Assembly: GCA_038025085.1 (NCBI GenBank)
Contig: CM076148.1
Location: forward strand, 18,944,001 to 19,008,000
DNA from: Tetragonia tetragonoides
Taxonomy: Eukaryota > Streptophyta > Magnoliopsida > Caryophyllales > Aizoaceae
Direction: 5' to 3'
DNA: 64,000 nt
Shown here: piece after piece, positions 1 through 9,947 of the stretch
Numbering within the stretch: the stretch's first letter is position 1
Layout: each line of letters begins with the position of its first letter
Translations under genes and position numbers: made by a program
The notes under the pieces: model-generated
What the model was told of the DNA's origin: nothing
The model's input: only the letters and a program-made list of their open reading frames with translations
The model's database searches: none

Positions 1-2110
1 CATAGGGTACCATAAGAATTGAAGTTGCTTATTTTGTCAAGGTATATGACCCTGCAAAATTTTAGGCCAATCGGATGAAAAACTAAAATTCATGAGTAGG
101 GTGACTTCTCTTGTGAGCTGTAATCAGAGACGCGGAAACTACTTAAGCGTAGGGATTCATAGGGTGCCGCAAGAATTAAAGTTTCCAATTTTGCCGAGTT
201 ATATGACCCTGTAAAATTTTAGGCCAATCGTATGAAAAACTAAAATCCATGAATAGGGTGCCTTCTCTCGTGAGATGTAATCCAAGACGCGGCAACTCCT
301 TACTCGTAGGGATTCATAGGGTACCGCAAGACTTAAAGTTGCTTATCTTGTTGAATTATATGACCCTGCAAAATTTTAGGCCAATCGGATGAAAAAATAA
401 AATCCATGAATAGGGTGCCTTCTCTCGTGAGTTGTAATCTGAGAGGCGGTAACTCCTTACTCGTAGAGATTCATAGGGTACCATAAGAATTAGATTTGCT
501 TATTTTGTCCAGTTATATGACCCTGCAATGTTTTAGGCCAATCGGATGAAAAACTAAATCCATGAGTAGGGTGCCTTCTCTCGTGAGCTGTAATCCGAGA
601 TACGGCAACTCCTTACTCATAGGGATTCATAGGGTACCACAAGAATTAAAGTTTCTTATTTTGTCGAATTATATAACCGTGTAAAATTTTAGGCCAATCG
701 GATAAAAAAGTAAAATCTATGAATAAGGTGCCTTCTATTGTAAGCTGTAATCCGAGACGTGGCAACTCCTTACTTGTAGGGATTCATAGGATACCACAAG
801 AATTAAGCTTGCTTATTTTGTTGAGTTATAAGACCCTGCAAAAGTTTAGGCCAATCGGATGAAAAACTAAAATCCATGAATAGGGTGCCTTCTCTCGTGA
901 GCCGTAATCCGCAACGCGGCAACTCCTTACTCGTAGGGATTCATAGGGTACCACAAGAATTGAAGTTCTTTATTTTGTCAAGTTATTTGACCTTCCAAAA
1001 TTTTAGGCCAATCGGATGAAAAACTAAAATCCATGAATAGGGTGCCTTCTCTCGTGAGTTGTAATCCGAGACGCGGCAGCTCCTTACTCGTAGGGATTCA
1101 TAGGGTACCACAAGAATTAAGGTTGCTTATCGGATGAAAAACTAAAATCCATGAACAAGGGTGCCTTCTCTCGTGAGCCATAATCCGCGACCCGGCAACT
1201 CCTTACTCGTAGGGATTCATAGGGTACTGCAAGAATTGAAGTTGCTTATTTTGTTGAGTTATATGACCCTACAAAATTTTAGGCCAATCGGATGAAAAAC
1301 TAAAATCCATGAATAGGGTGCCTTCTCTTGTGAGATGTAATCCGAGACGCGGCAACTCCTTACTCGTAGGGATTCGTAGGGTACCACAAGAATTAAAGTT
1401 GCTTATTTTGTCGAATTATTTAACGCTGCAAATTTTAGGCCAATCGGATGAAAAACTAAAATCCATGAATAGGGTGTCTTCTCTCGTCAGCGGTAATTCG
1501 AGACGCGGCAACTATTTACTCTTAGGGATTGATAGGGTACCACAAGAATTAAAGTTGTTTATTTTGTCGAGTTATATGACTCTGCAAAATCTGAGGCCAA
1601 TCGGATTAAAAACTAAAATCTATTAATAGGGTGTCTTCTCCCGTGAGCGATAATCCGAGACGCGACAACTACTTACTCTAAGGGATTCATAGGGTACCAC
1701 AAGAATTAAAGTTGCTTATTTTGTCGAGTTATATGACCCTGCAAAATTTTAGGCCAATCGGATGAAAAACTAAAATCCATAAGTAGTGTGACTTCTCTCT
1801 TGAGTTGTAATCCGAGACGCGGCAACTCCCTACTCGTAGGGATTCATAGGATACCACAAGAATCAAAGTTGCTTATTTTGCCGAGTTATATGACCCTGTA
1901 AAATCTTAGGCCAATAGCATGAAAAACAAAAATCCATGAATAAGGTGCCTTCTCTCTTGAGCTGTAATACGAGACTCGTCAACTTCTTACTCGTAGGGAT
2001 TTATAGGGTACTACAAGAATTAGAGTTGCTTATTTTGTCAAATTATATGACCTTGCAAAATTTTGGGCCAACTGGATCGGATGTAAAACTAAAATCCATG
2101 AATAGGGTGC
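1..2110. repeat. Tandem array of ~157-bp units (about 14 copies)
   Basis: The motif AGGCCAATCGGATG recurs near 63, 221, 378, 535, 690, 849, 1005, 1281, 1436, 1592, 1751 and 1909, which gives a period of about 156-159 bp. A shortened copy near 1100-1140 has lost roughly 45 bp, and the last copy near 2065 is diverged. Each unit also holds recognisable TAGGGTGCCTTCTCTCGTGAG and CAACTCCTTACTCGTAGGGA-like stretches. The array enters from the left edge, so its full size is unknown. It is cut at 2111 by the insertion of the minus-strand Tat retrotransposon and resumes at 19149. No gene is seen. It could be an independent satellite or an expanded retrotransposon-internal repeat. Confidence 0.95.
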
Positions 2111-2115
2111 CTTGT
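2111..2115. repeat. Left target site duplication (CTTGT) of the Tat element
   Basis: CTTGT immediately precedes the TGTAAGAACC end of the element and is repeated exactly at 19149-19153 after the other end. A 5-bp duplication is the usual length for Ty3/gypsy integrase. The flanks on both sides are the same tandem repeat unit. Confidence 0.93.
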
Positions 2116-3489
2116 TGTAAGAACCCTCGCCTTTTCCGGCGCCAATTGATATATTTAGTTGGATTTAATGGTTCTTAAATATGTGTCACATGCGATCCAA
2201 CTTAATTATAAAGAACAATAATTTGCAAATAAGAAGCCGCCACCAATTTTTAAGAAAACAATTGGAAACCATCAAAAGTGTACCCCAATTCCTATTGGGA
2301 ATTGCCTCATGCCCATGAGGACTAAGTATTGAGTTCGGGGATGTAGATACGAAATAAACAAAACGAATCTCATCTAAATCGCCCGCATTAACGGCCTCTA
2401 CTAAGCTTATCCATGTCAAGTATTTTATTTATGCTATATGATTCCATACAAATCCGGTCGTCCAATGATCCTAAATTAACTAGGCGGGTTAAGATCAACC
2501 AAATTACTTACGTTGTCGCTTTGCACAATTTATATCCAATTTACATGCACACTATTAACAAGCATAAACATGATATAAGACATTAAATTAATGCTCCAAC
2601 CTACCAACTTTGCTAAACGCGCCATGTATTGCATATGCACATCAATAAAACTGTTAGTATCTTCAAAAGAATAATAATAATATTATAAAGGTGCTAACTT
2701 TATGCTAAAATAAACCTAGGAGGCTACTATATGCATGCAAAAACTATGAAAAGATGCAAACTTGCATAAACTAATAAAAAGACATAAACTTTATATTAAC
2801 TAACCATGCATAATTATATATAAAATCAAAAGCATGCAAATTTATTCAACCATAATCAAAAGCTAAATAAAACATGATTAATAAACAATAAAGCAAGAGA
2901 TTTAATGAAGAGTTAGGCCCTCAGGATGGTTAACCTGGACGTTCTATTCGAACGGGACTAGTAGAATTGGGATTGCTCTTCGACCTTGGGTGCTAGGCTA
3001 GGTGTATTGCTTGCTTGAATCTTCAGATTTCTGAATTTGGGGAAATATGTGCTCTTAATGCTCTCAAAATTATGAACTGACTGCCCTCTCGCAGAAGTGG
3101 GTTGAAGGGAGTATTTATAGAGTTAGGGGACGGATTTTGGGGGCCTAGGGCTGGAAGCTCGGCGCCAAAACTCGGCCCAGTCAAAAATTGGGTTCAGCGG
3201 CGACACGGAGGGCAGCTGGGGCTCCTTGTGGTCGCTGGGGCTCAGCGGCTGGCCGTTGAAACTCAATGGCTGGCCTAATAGCCCCCGCTGTCACACGCTG
3301 GCCGCCGGACAGGTCGCATCAGCCGCTTGACCAGGTAGCGCGCACGTGACTAGGGTTTTGACTTTTTGGTGCTCTGTAAATTACGAAATTGCCCTTGGGC
3401 TGGCCCAGGGGGGCCGGGATTGAGCGGTTTTGGCCCAAATCTTCGAGACGCGATATTTTTTGATCCGGGAACCGATTAGGGTGTCTAAA
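2116..3489 (-). repeat. 3' LTR of the minus-strand Tat element
   Basis: The stretch from 2116 (TGTAAGAACCCTCGCC) matches 17677 onward almost base for base, which identifies the LTR pair. Relative to the 5' LTR this copy has about 50 extra bp near 2976-3030 and lacks a 168-bp block present at 18965-19132. Its internal edge reads TTTAGACACC in element orientation, where the 5' copy has TGTAGAAACC, so the inner TG has mutated. U3 holds a TATA-like CTATAAATAC on the minus strand near 3110-3120 and a GC-rich module of AGCGGCTGG words at about 3180-3340. Confidence 0.93.
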
Positions 3490-3503
3490 GAAGCCCCCAC
3501 TTT
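3490..3503 (-). other. Polypurine tract of the Tat element
   Basis: On the minus strand AAAGTGGGGGCTTC directly abuts the 3' LTR edge. The second element has AAAGTAGGGGCTTC at the same place (22462-22475). The sequence upstream is also shared by the two elements (ACTTTGACCTTCGCT). Confidence 0.85.
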
Positions 3504-3628
3504 GGCCGAGCTTGTAAAAGCGAAGGTCAAAGTATTTGCTAAAAATGCCTGCAGTGTTTTTTTTTAAAATGCTTTATGTTAGAAAGAAGAAAAGATAGAC
3601 TCCTGACTTCCTGTGGTCAAGGTTACCT

Positions 3629-3757
3629 GCTTTGTTTAAAGAGCGGTGCGTTGCTCTGCTTTGTTTAAAGAGCGGTATGTTGCTCTGCTTTAATTGTTGC
3701 CAACGTGACGCCATTTGGGTAGCCTCAATGCTAAAGAGCGGTATGTTGCTCTGCTTA
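3629..3757. repeat. Short tandem repeat (~29 bp x 3) in the 3' UTR of the Tat element
   Basis: Words of the form TTTAAAGAGCGGTATGTTGCTC occur at about 3634, 3663 and 3731; the first two are adjacent and the third is separated by about 40 bp. Tandem repeats in the region just before the 3' LTR are a known habit of Tat elements. The rest of 3504-3984 shows no gene. Confidence 0.8.
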
Positions 3758-3984
3758 AGTTGTGCCTGCAAAAGATATAATAAAGTGCCTGTGCATGTAA
3801 AAAGTAGTTAGATATAAGGCTCACGTCTGCAAAAATAGATAATACCGGGTCCCTAGGATAAGAAACCAAGCTGTGGGGGCAAAAGAGTCATTTTGGGTGA
3901 CATGTTCGATTTTCCTGGGCTTCCAACGGTCAAGAAACGCAATTTCGCGCGGAATTTGAACTCGTGGGCCCGCCCCGAGGGGGT

Positions 3985-4160
3985 AAACAGAAAAATCGGG
4001 TTGGACGGCCATGCGGACGGCCGTCGAGTGCTGGGCGGCCTTTACGGGGCCGCTCGGCGGCTAAAGAAGCCATGCGGGGGCTAAAAGAGGGGCCGCCAGG
4101 TAGGGCGGCTGAGCCGCGGAGCCTGGGCGGCCCTGAACCGGGCCGCTGGGCCGGTTCAGT
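3985..4160. promoter_or_regulatory. GC-rich GCGGCT/AGCCGC module upstream of the first antisense PMD gene
   Basis: This block is far richer in GC than its surroundings and is made of degenerate palindromic words such as GGGCGGCTGAGCCGCGG and GGGCCGCTGGGCC. It lies about 290 bp upstream of the predicted PMD start. Similar blocks lie in the LTRs of this element and upstream of the second PMD gene. Several TGGGCC words resemble plant site II promoter elements. No clear TATA box follows here. The promoter role is an inference from position. Confidence 0.55.
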
Positions 4161-4444
4161 GGCGAAAACGGGGCTTTTTGTGTGAGGGAGCCGAATTTTG
4201 GGTCATTTTTTCCCAAAAATTCGACACTCGCTCTCTCTACCTCCATTGTTGCCTAATCTTCATTTCTTGCCCAAATTTGCTCCAATTTGCTTCTTTGTGC
4301 ATGCATTTGCTTGGTTTTGCATAATCTTTGCATAATTTGAAGTTTATTTGTGATTTCTCACAAATTTGGGGTGAATTTGTGAGTGGGTTTTTGAAACCCT
4401 TGGAGAGAGAAAATCTCAATTTCTCCATTCTTGCTTGTTGATCT

Positions 4445-7239
4445 TTGCTAGCTTGTTTATCTTTCTTCATTGCACCCAAATTGGCGAAGAAGAGGAGTAG
4501 AAGGGCCGATGTCAGGGAGGAGGTTGAAGAAATTAATATCTTCACCAAAGCTTTTCCCTCCCATGTCAAGCCTACCAAGAGGAAGCCTAATGTGGCTTTC
4601 CCTCAAGATAGGTACACACGGTCGGATAGGATGCCTGACATTGTTTGGGATCGGTCCGAGTTGCTCTTTCGACCGGAGACTCACTTGAGCTCCCGTGCTT
4701 CCAAGTTTGTGGTAAGCCTCAAACTTTGAATTCATAGTTTTATGCATTGAATTTTAGTTTATATGCTTTGCCTTGAGTAGAATTTATGTAGAAATTGTAT
4801 GCAATTGTCAAGTTTGTAGCGCATGTGATCTTGCGCGGCTTGAACGAACTTAGAAACATGCTTAGGACTCGAACATTTGGTTGAAATGTGAACCTAAGAG
4901 GTTGCAAATTTGATCATAGGAACCCGATGGGAATTTGAAGCCTCATGGTAATTATGGTTCTTCGGTGAGACTTTTCAAGACTTTGCCCAGAGAGGTGCAA
5001 AGCGCGGTTTTGGGTGCGGGGTTCGGCCCTCTTTTGAAAGCGGCGGACTCGGTTGAGTGAGTCAAGAGGTGCATTGTTCTCTTGTCTTTGGAGCGTTTTT
5101 GGGATACTACCAATACGTTCCACTTCCCTAATGGGGAGATGATGATCACTCCATCAGAGTTTGCTATGTTGACTGGGGTGCCTTGCGTGGGTACGCCCAT
5201 TGTGTATGACGTTTCCATCTGGAAATGTAAGACTGAGATGGTGGAGTTGTTTGGCCCTTGGGAAAATACCTGGGGTCACTATTATCGTCCCTATAGCGAG
5301 CTCTATGCCGCTTTGACTGATGCGAGGTACAAGAGGAGTACCTCGGTGGAGCAAAAGGCGAGGAAGTTTATCGCCTATCTCCTTGCCACCACCATCTTTG
5401 GTGACAAGGGAGAGCGTATTCATGCTATTTACCTCCCTAGCTTGTTGGATTGGGAGAGGGTGAGAGGTACAACTGGGGGTTGCCGGGCTACGCCAACCTC
5501 TTGAGGTGCATGCGGTTTGCTTACCGCGTGAATGATGAGGGATACAAGCAGATGACTCTTCCTCCCGTGAGCTTGTGCGGTTTCTGGAAGGCCTTGCAGG
5601 TATGTTTGCTTTTTGTATCCATTTGATGATTTGCATGATTTAAGTGTATGGTGCTTAATTTCGTGTTTCGATGTAGCCTTGGTTTTTTGAGCATTTCCCG
5701 GACATGGCGCCTACGGGCTGAGAGTTGAATTTCCTGGTTTGCAGGGCCTGGCGTCATAGGGGTCCTGCGCCCTTTTCGATCCTCCAGCAGTATAGGGAGG
5801 CTCTCTTGCGCCTAGACTGGCACAAGGTAACGCAATTTTGTTTTTGTTGAATGGATTGTATTTCTTGGTGTGGAAATGTCTTATATTGTTTTGCTTGTGT
5901 CGATTGACTACTTCCCTTGGGCGAAGTACCATGGGCTGGCTCCGGATGCTGTCCTTGCGTCTAGGGCGATAGACCGCCAGAGGATCCTGATTGCGGGTCC
6001 GTTCTCTTTTGAGTGGTATTTAGGAGAGCAGATTTTCCGTCAGGTTTATCCTGATGTGGTGGAACCGAGGACTCCCTTGGATCCTCCCTCGACCATGTTC
6101 TTCGTGAGGTGCTTGTCTCGCGAGCAGGTTGCGGAGGTCATGGTGGGCTCAGATGGTATGCGGTATTTGAGGGAGCCTGCAGAGGACCTTGCAGGGCACT
6201 ATGAGCAGTTCCGTTGTGATCGCCTCATGCCTTCATTTGTGGGTTTGAAGGTAAGAATTTTTTTTTTATATTGGTTCTTCCCATGCCTTTCTTGCTTTGT
6301 TGGTTTGCTGACTTACTTTGCTTTGCAGGAGCCTCGGGTTGATGATGTCGACGTGGATATCCCGGATATGCGGGTCCGAGGTCGGGATTAGGGCGGGAAG
6401 GAGTTTTGGGGAGAGGTCCCGATGACGGAGGACCTTGATGAGGACATCCAGGGCCTTCATCTTCCAGTTGGGCATCCAGGGGTAAAATCGTAATTTTACT
6501 TGTTGCATGTGATTTTTACTGCTTTTATGCTTGTATTGACTTTTCTTTGCGCAGCTTGACCGTGAGCAGACCGGAAAGGTCTTGAAGATGATGCATGCAA
6601 TGAAGTCCTGGATCTCTCGAGCTCTCTCGAAGGGCACCTGCTCGAGGGCTACCATAAGGTAAGCTAGATTTTGCATCTTCAAAGTTGTATGCTTTGAGTA
6701 ATGTATCTTATATGTTTAGTGCGTTGCAGGTGGAGTATCGTCGACCCCTTCCTCGTCGGTCACGACAGGTGGTATTGTCGGATGATGAGGTTGTAAGCTC
6801 GCCTGAGCGTAGTCCTTCCCGTGAGGGGATTCCTCGGAGGGAGAGTCCTCGGAGAGAGATGGAGCCTGTGAATCGGACGGACCGTCCTGGTGGGAGTAGG
6901 ATGGCTCCGTTTGTGGAGCCTACTCCTATGCCTATGCCGATGTATCCTTCTAATCCCGGGTATGCGGGGTATGCTCCTTATGGTGGTCTTTACTACCAGC
7001 CCCATGTCCCTGCTCCTATGATGCCTACCATGCCTCCTCGTTCTTCGTGGGGGTATGATTCGAGTTATGTTGGAGAGGGGTGCTCGTATCGGGAGTCTGC
7101 CCGTCATTCTTCCTTTGACCCGGGCCAGCTGGCGGCGTCGATCTTTGGCGATGAGCCCCGGAGGACGGAGGATCATTTTGAGGTGCTCCTTTCAGATGCT
7201 GATGCGGGTGATGATTTTTATAACAATGCATTTGTATGA
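4445..7239 (+). pseudogene. Plant mobile domain (PMD) gene 1, antisense cargo of the Tat element, degenerate
   Basis: Conceptual exons are 4445-4711, 4920-5599, 5677-5826, about 5900-6250, 6329-6481, 6555-6658 and 6730-7239, and most have GT/AG borders. Exon 2 carries the PMD signature RFWDTTNTFHFPNGEMMITP, and exon 4 has the later block with EWYLGEQIFRQVYPDVV. The last exon is Pro/Met/Tyr-rich and probably disordered. Breaks seen are TGA at 5058-5060, a one-base frameshift near 5465, a stop near 5718, TAG near 6388, and no AG acceptor before exon 4. The N-terminus APKLAKKR aligns with MAPKLRVGR of the homologue at 20942, so the ancestral ATG is now ATT at about 4469 and 4445 is only an upstream in-frame ATG. 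PMD proteins are known from plant transposons and from domesticated MAIN-type nuclear factors. The function of this copy is unknown. Confidence 0.8.
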
Positions 7240-7674
7240 AATACATTTATGAACATTTGTGTTGAACAAAATATTCGGACTTTGCTTTGTAATATATTGT
7301 TGTTCTTATTGGTCCCTGCATATAATTAGGCTAATGCAAATGCACAGGTAGTCAAGCAAAAGCGCAAGTAATAGCCATGTAGCAAAAAATGGTACAGCCA
7401 AAAAGTTAAAATTGGGTGTACCCTATCCCCCCTAAAAAAAATGAAAAAGAAAGGGGTGCCAAAAATGAAATAAAATTAATAAGTATAAAAGGTAAAAAAA
7501 AAAAATTGATAATCATCCAGAAAAGAAATAAAGAAATTGTGGAATTCCCACAAATAATTAAGGAAAAAATATAAACTAGCAATAATAGAATAGATAGGAA
7601 ACTGAGCCAAATCGGAGTCCAAAACGGTTAAGGAAAGTGTCCGAAATCGGGTAGAAGAGTGATGTCTCGAAAAA
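7240..7674. other. Spacer between the two antisense PMD genes
   Basis: This stretch is AT-rich, with A-runs at 7434-7505, and presumably holds the 3' UTR of PMD gene 1. I see no gene or mobile element in it. Confidence 0.6.
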
Positions 7675-7885
7675 GAGGCTCGGCGGCCAAAGGGGGTCGT
7701 TCAGCAGCTGACGCGAAGGAGCAGGGGTCAAAAGTGGGGCCGCCAAACTCAGCGGCTGAGCCGCGAAGGCTGGGCAGCTGGCCGCTGAAGCTCAGCGGCT
7801 GGGCCGCTGGGCCTTGGCTGCCAAATCGTGGCCGCAGAGCCTTCAGCGGCTGCCCTATGGGCCTCTGAAGCCTATTCTCTACGGG
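7675..7885. promoter_or_regulatory. GC-rich GCGGCT/AGCCGC module upstream of PMD gene 2
   Basis: Dense words such as CTCAGCGGCTGAGCCGC and CTCAGCGGCTGGGCCGCTGG occur here, closely matching the words in the LTR U3 of the same element (GGGCTCAGCGGCTGGCC near 3240). A TATA box follows 35 bp later. Confidence 0.65.
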
Positions 7886-7919
7886 TTGCCTTATTTTTGG
7901 TCTTTTTTCGTGCGAGCCC

Positions 7920-7927
7920 TATATAAG
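7920..7927 (+). promoter_or_regulatory. TATA box of PMD gene 2
   Basis: TATATAAG in the context CCCTATATAAGCTT lies 99 bp upstream of the ATG at 8026. That distance allows a short 5' UTR. Confidence 0.65.
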
Positions 7928-8025
7928 CTTTGGGTTAGTCCGATTTTGGGACATCACCTTCATAATTTCATAGCAATTGAGAGCTTTTTAGAGAGAGAAA
8001 CCTCCAATTAATTTAGAATTCAGCC

Positions 8026-9330
8026 ATGACAAGTTTTGAAGTTAAGTTCGATAAGTGGTTGCAATCTATGACCCCTGAAGGGAGCATGAGACTTGTGCCC
8101 TTTCACTTGAATGCTTTCTTCCATCTGAAGCAAGTTCAAGTTGTCTGGAACCTTCTTGAGGCTGCGGTTGAACTTTGGGATGACAAGATTCATGTTTTTA
8201 GGTTCGGGTATAACGAGCTTTGCCCTCTTCCTGAAGAATTTGCTGCCATAATTGGGTTTCAGCATGATCAAGCACCTGCGACTCCATGGCTCGGGGCCAA
8301 TCTTGAAGGTTACTGTAAAAGGTATCTTGGTTTATCCCCAACCCAAGCCTCTTCTGTGGCTAGAACCGGTGAGTTAGACCTCAATGGTGTGATAGACATC
8401 TTTTTCCCCAAGGTAAGGGATGATCATAATGAGACATATTATAGGCGTGCTTTTATCTTATGTCTCTTGCATAGGTACCTCTTTGTTGGTGGAGGTAATA
8501 ATGGTAAAACTTGTATGCTTAGAATTGTTGAACAAATTCAAAATGATTTTACCCCTATGTCTCTTGTTCTTGGTGAAACCCTAATGTGCTTGGACCGCAA
8601 GAAGCAAGAACCAACTCATGGTGGATGGACGGGCAGCCCTCTTCTCCTTCAAGTGAGTGCTTGAACAATTGTTTTGGATATAAAGTTTGAATCTTTAATG
8701 GATACCTAACTTTGTTATTATTTTTTTGTTTGTGTTTTTTTGTAGATATGGCTTTTGGAGCATATGTGCTTTATTGAGAGGCCGGCTAATGCACTCAAGT
8801 ACCAACCAAAGCAGTTTCCTGCCCGCCGAAGGCTTTATTATGAATCCACCATTGATGAATGGCGTGGATACCTTAAAGCTTGCCCTTTGCTAAGATGGAC
8901 TGTCAAGTGGTGGGGCTTGAAATCCTCAATCGGATGCAGCAAGGAGACGGGATATTACCAAAACCTTGGCCTTCAAAATTTGACTTATATATTTCCTAGC
9001 AGTATCATGCGGCAATATGGGAAACGCCAGATTATCCCACAGAAGGATAGTGTTGCGCCTGCAACCCGGGTTTTGACTATTACTATAGTGAGATCATGGG
9101 AGTGTGCATGGGATCGTCGCCCTAAGTGGACTATTCCTCATATTAAGGCCCCAACGGCGATATCTTCAGCTTATGAAGCTTGGATGGATTGTAAGACTGC
9201 GGAGGGTCGTCGTGCATGCAGGAAATCTGAACAAGATGATCTTAAGGCCCAATCGGTCAAGGCTAGCTTAAGACTTTCCAACCCTAATGATCCTAAAGGG
9301 AAGGGTAAACAAAGGGAGTCAAGCATGTGA
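8026..9330 (+). CDS. PMD-like (DUF7745-type) gene 2, antisense cargo of the Tat element, open reading frame intact
   Basis: Two exons, 8026-8652 and 8746-9330, join in phase with GT/AG borders to give about 403 codons without a stop. Around residues 58-90 the protein has WDDKIHVFRFGYNELCPLPE followed by EFAAIIG, which fits the plant mobile domain superfamily. The second exon opens with IWLLEHM, matching the tryptophan-rich helix that follows an intron in this family. The tail is Lys/Arg/Ser rich. A different frame continues past 9330 to TAA at 9477-9479 with a Lys/Glu-rich sequence, so a one-base indel near 9320 probably shortened the C-terminus. It runs opposite to gag-pol and converges on integrase. 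The family call is from motif resemblance; the molecular function is unknown. Confidence 0.72.
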
Positions 9331-9479
9331 AAAGTGTCCTTAACCCAAAGGCCAAGAAAGCTTTAGCCAAGATTACTACTAAGCCAGAGGAGGAGCCCCG
9401 AATTCGGGCCAATGATCATGAAGCCTCTACAAGTGATCCTCTAATGGAGGTTGAAAAGGAAGAAGAGCCCGTGGTCTAA

Positions 9480-9947
9480 GAGAGATGGGCTCCCAAGGAA
9501 CGCGAAGTGGAAGGCCCAAAAGTTGATGAACCAATGGAGGATGTTGTCCCTACTACCGAGGCTACGGAGTAGTTTATTTAGGAAATACTCTTTTTGGAGC
9601 ATGTCTAGCTTAGGATTGCCTTTTTTATGCTTTAAATTCAATAAGGGTGATGTGCCCCCTCTTTTTATTTAGTTAATTTATATTATTGCTTAGGAATTGC
9701 CAAGTCTTGTAATGGACTTTATTATTATTTATTTATGGAGACATGCTCATTTGCAACCTTGTGTTTATTATGTGCACAAATCTTAACAACTTTTGAATAA
9801 GAATTTGATGAAGGGGCCGGGCCCAATTGCAATTGGGTTGTCCTATGTATCCTTTTAGGGGGAATCAGGCCACTCGTAGTTCTTATTCGTTTTTTTTTTT
9901 TAACATTCAATCCCGTTTTTTTATTATTATTTATTATTATTACGGGA
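9480..9947. other. Convergent 3' region between PMD gene 2 and pol
   Basis: AT-rich spacer with T-runs and TTA repeats at 9891-9940. It should contain the polyadenylation regions of PMD gene 2 (+). The pol frame ends at about 9948 on the other strand. No gene is visible. Confidence 0.6.

Noticed and set aside
1309..2178. Open frames of 80-105 codons in the 157-bp array
   Set aside because: They follow the repeat unit (MNRVPSLV... recurring) and arise because some units have a length divisible by three. There is no sign of a protein family.
4445..9330. PMD genes 1 and 2 as host genes interrupted by the retrotransposon
   Set aside because: They lie wholly inside the LTR-bounded element, between integrase and the polypurine tract, and a homologue sits at the matching place in the second element.
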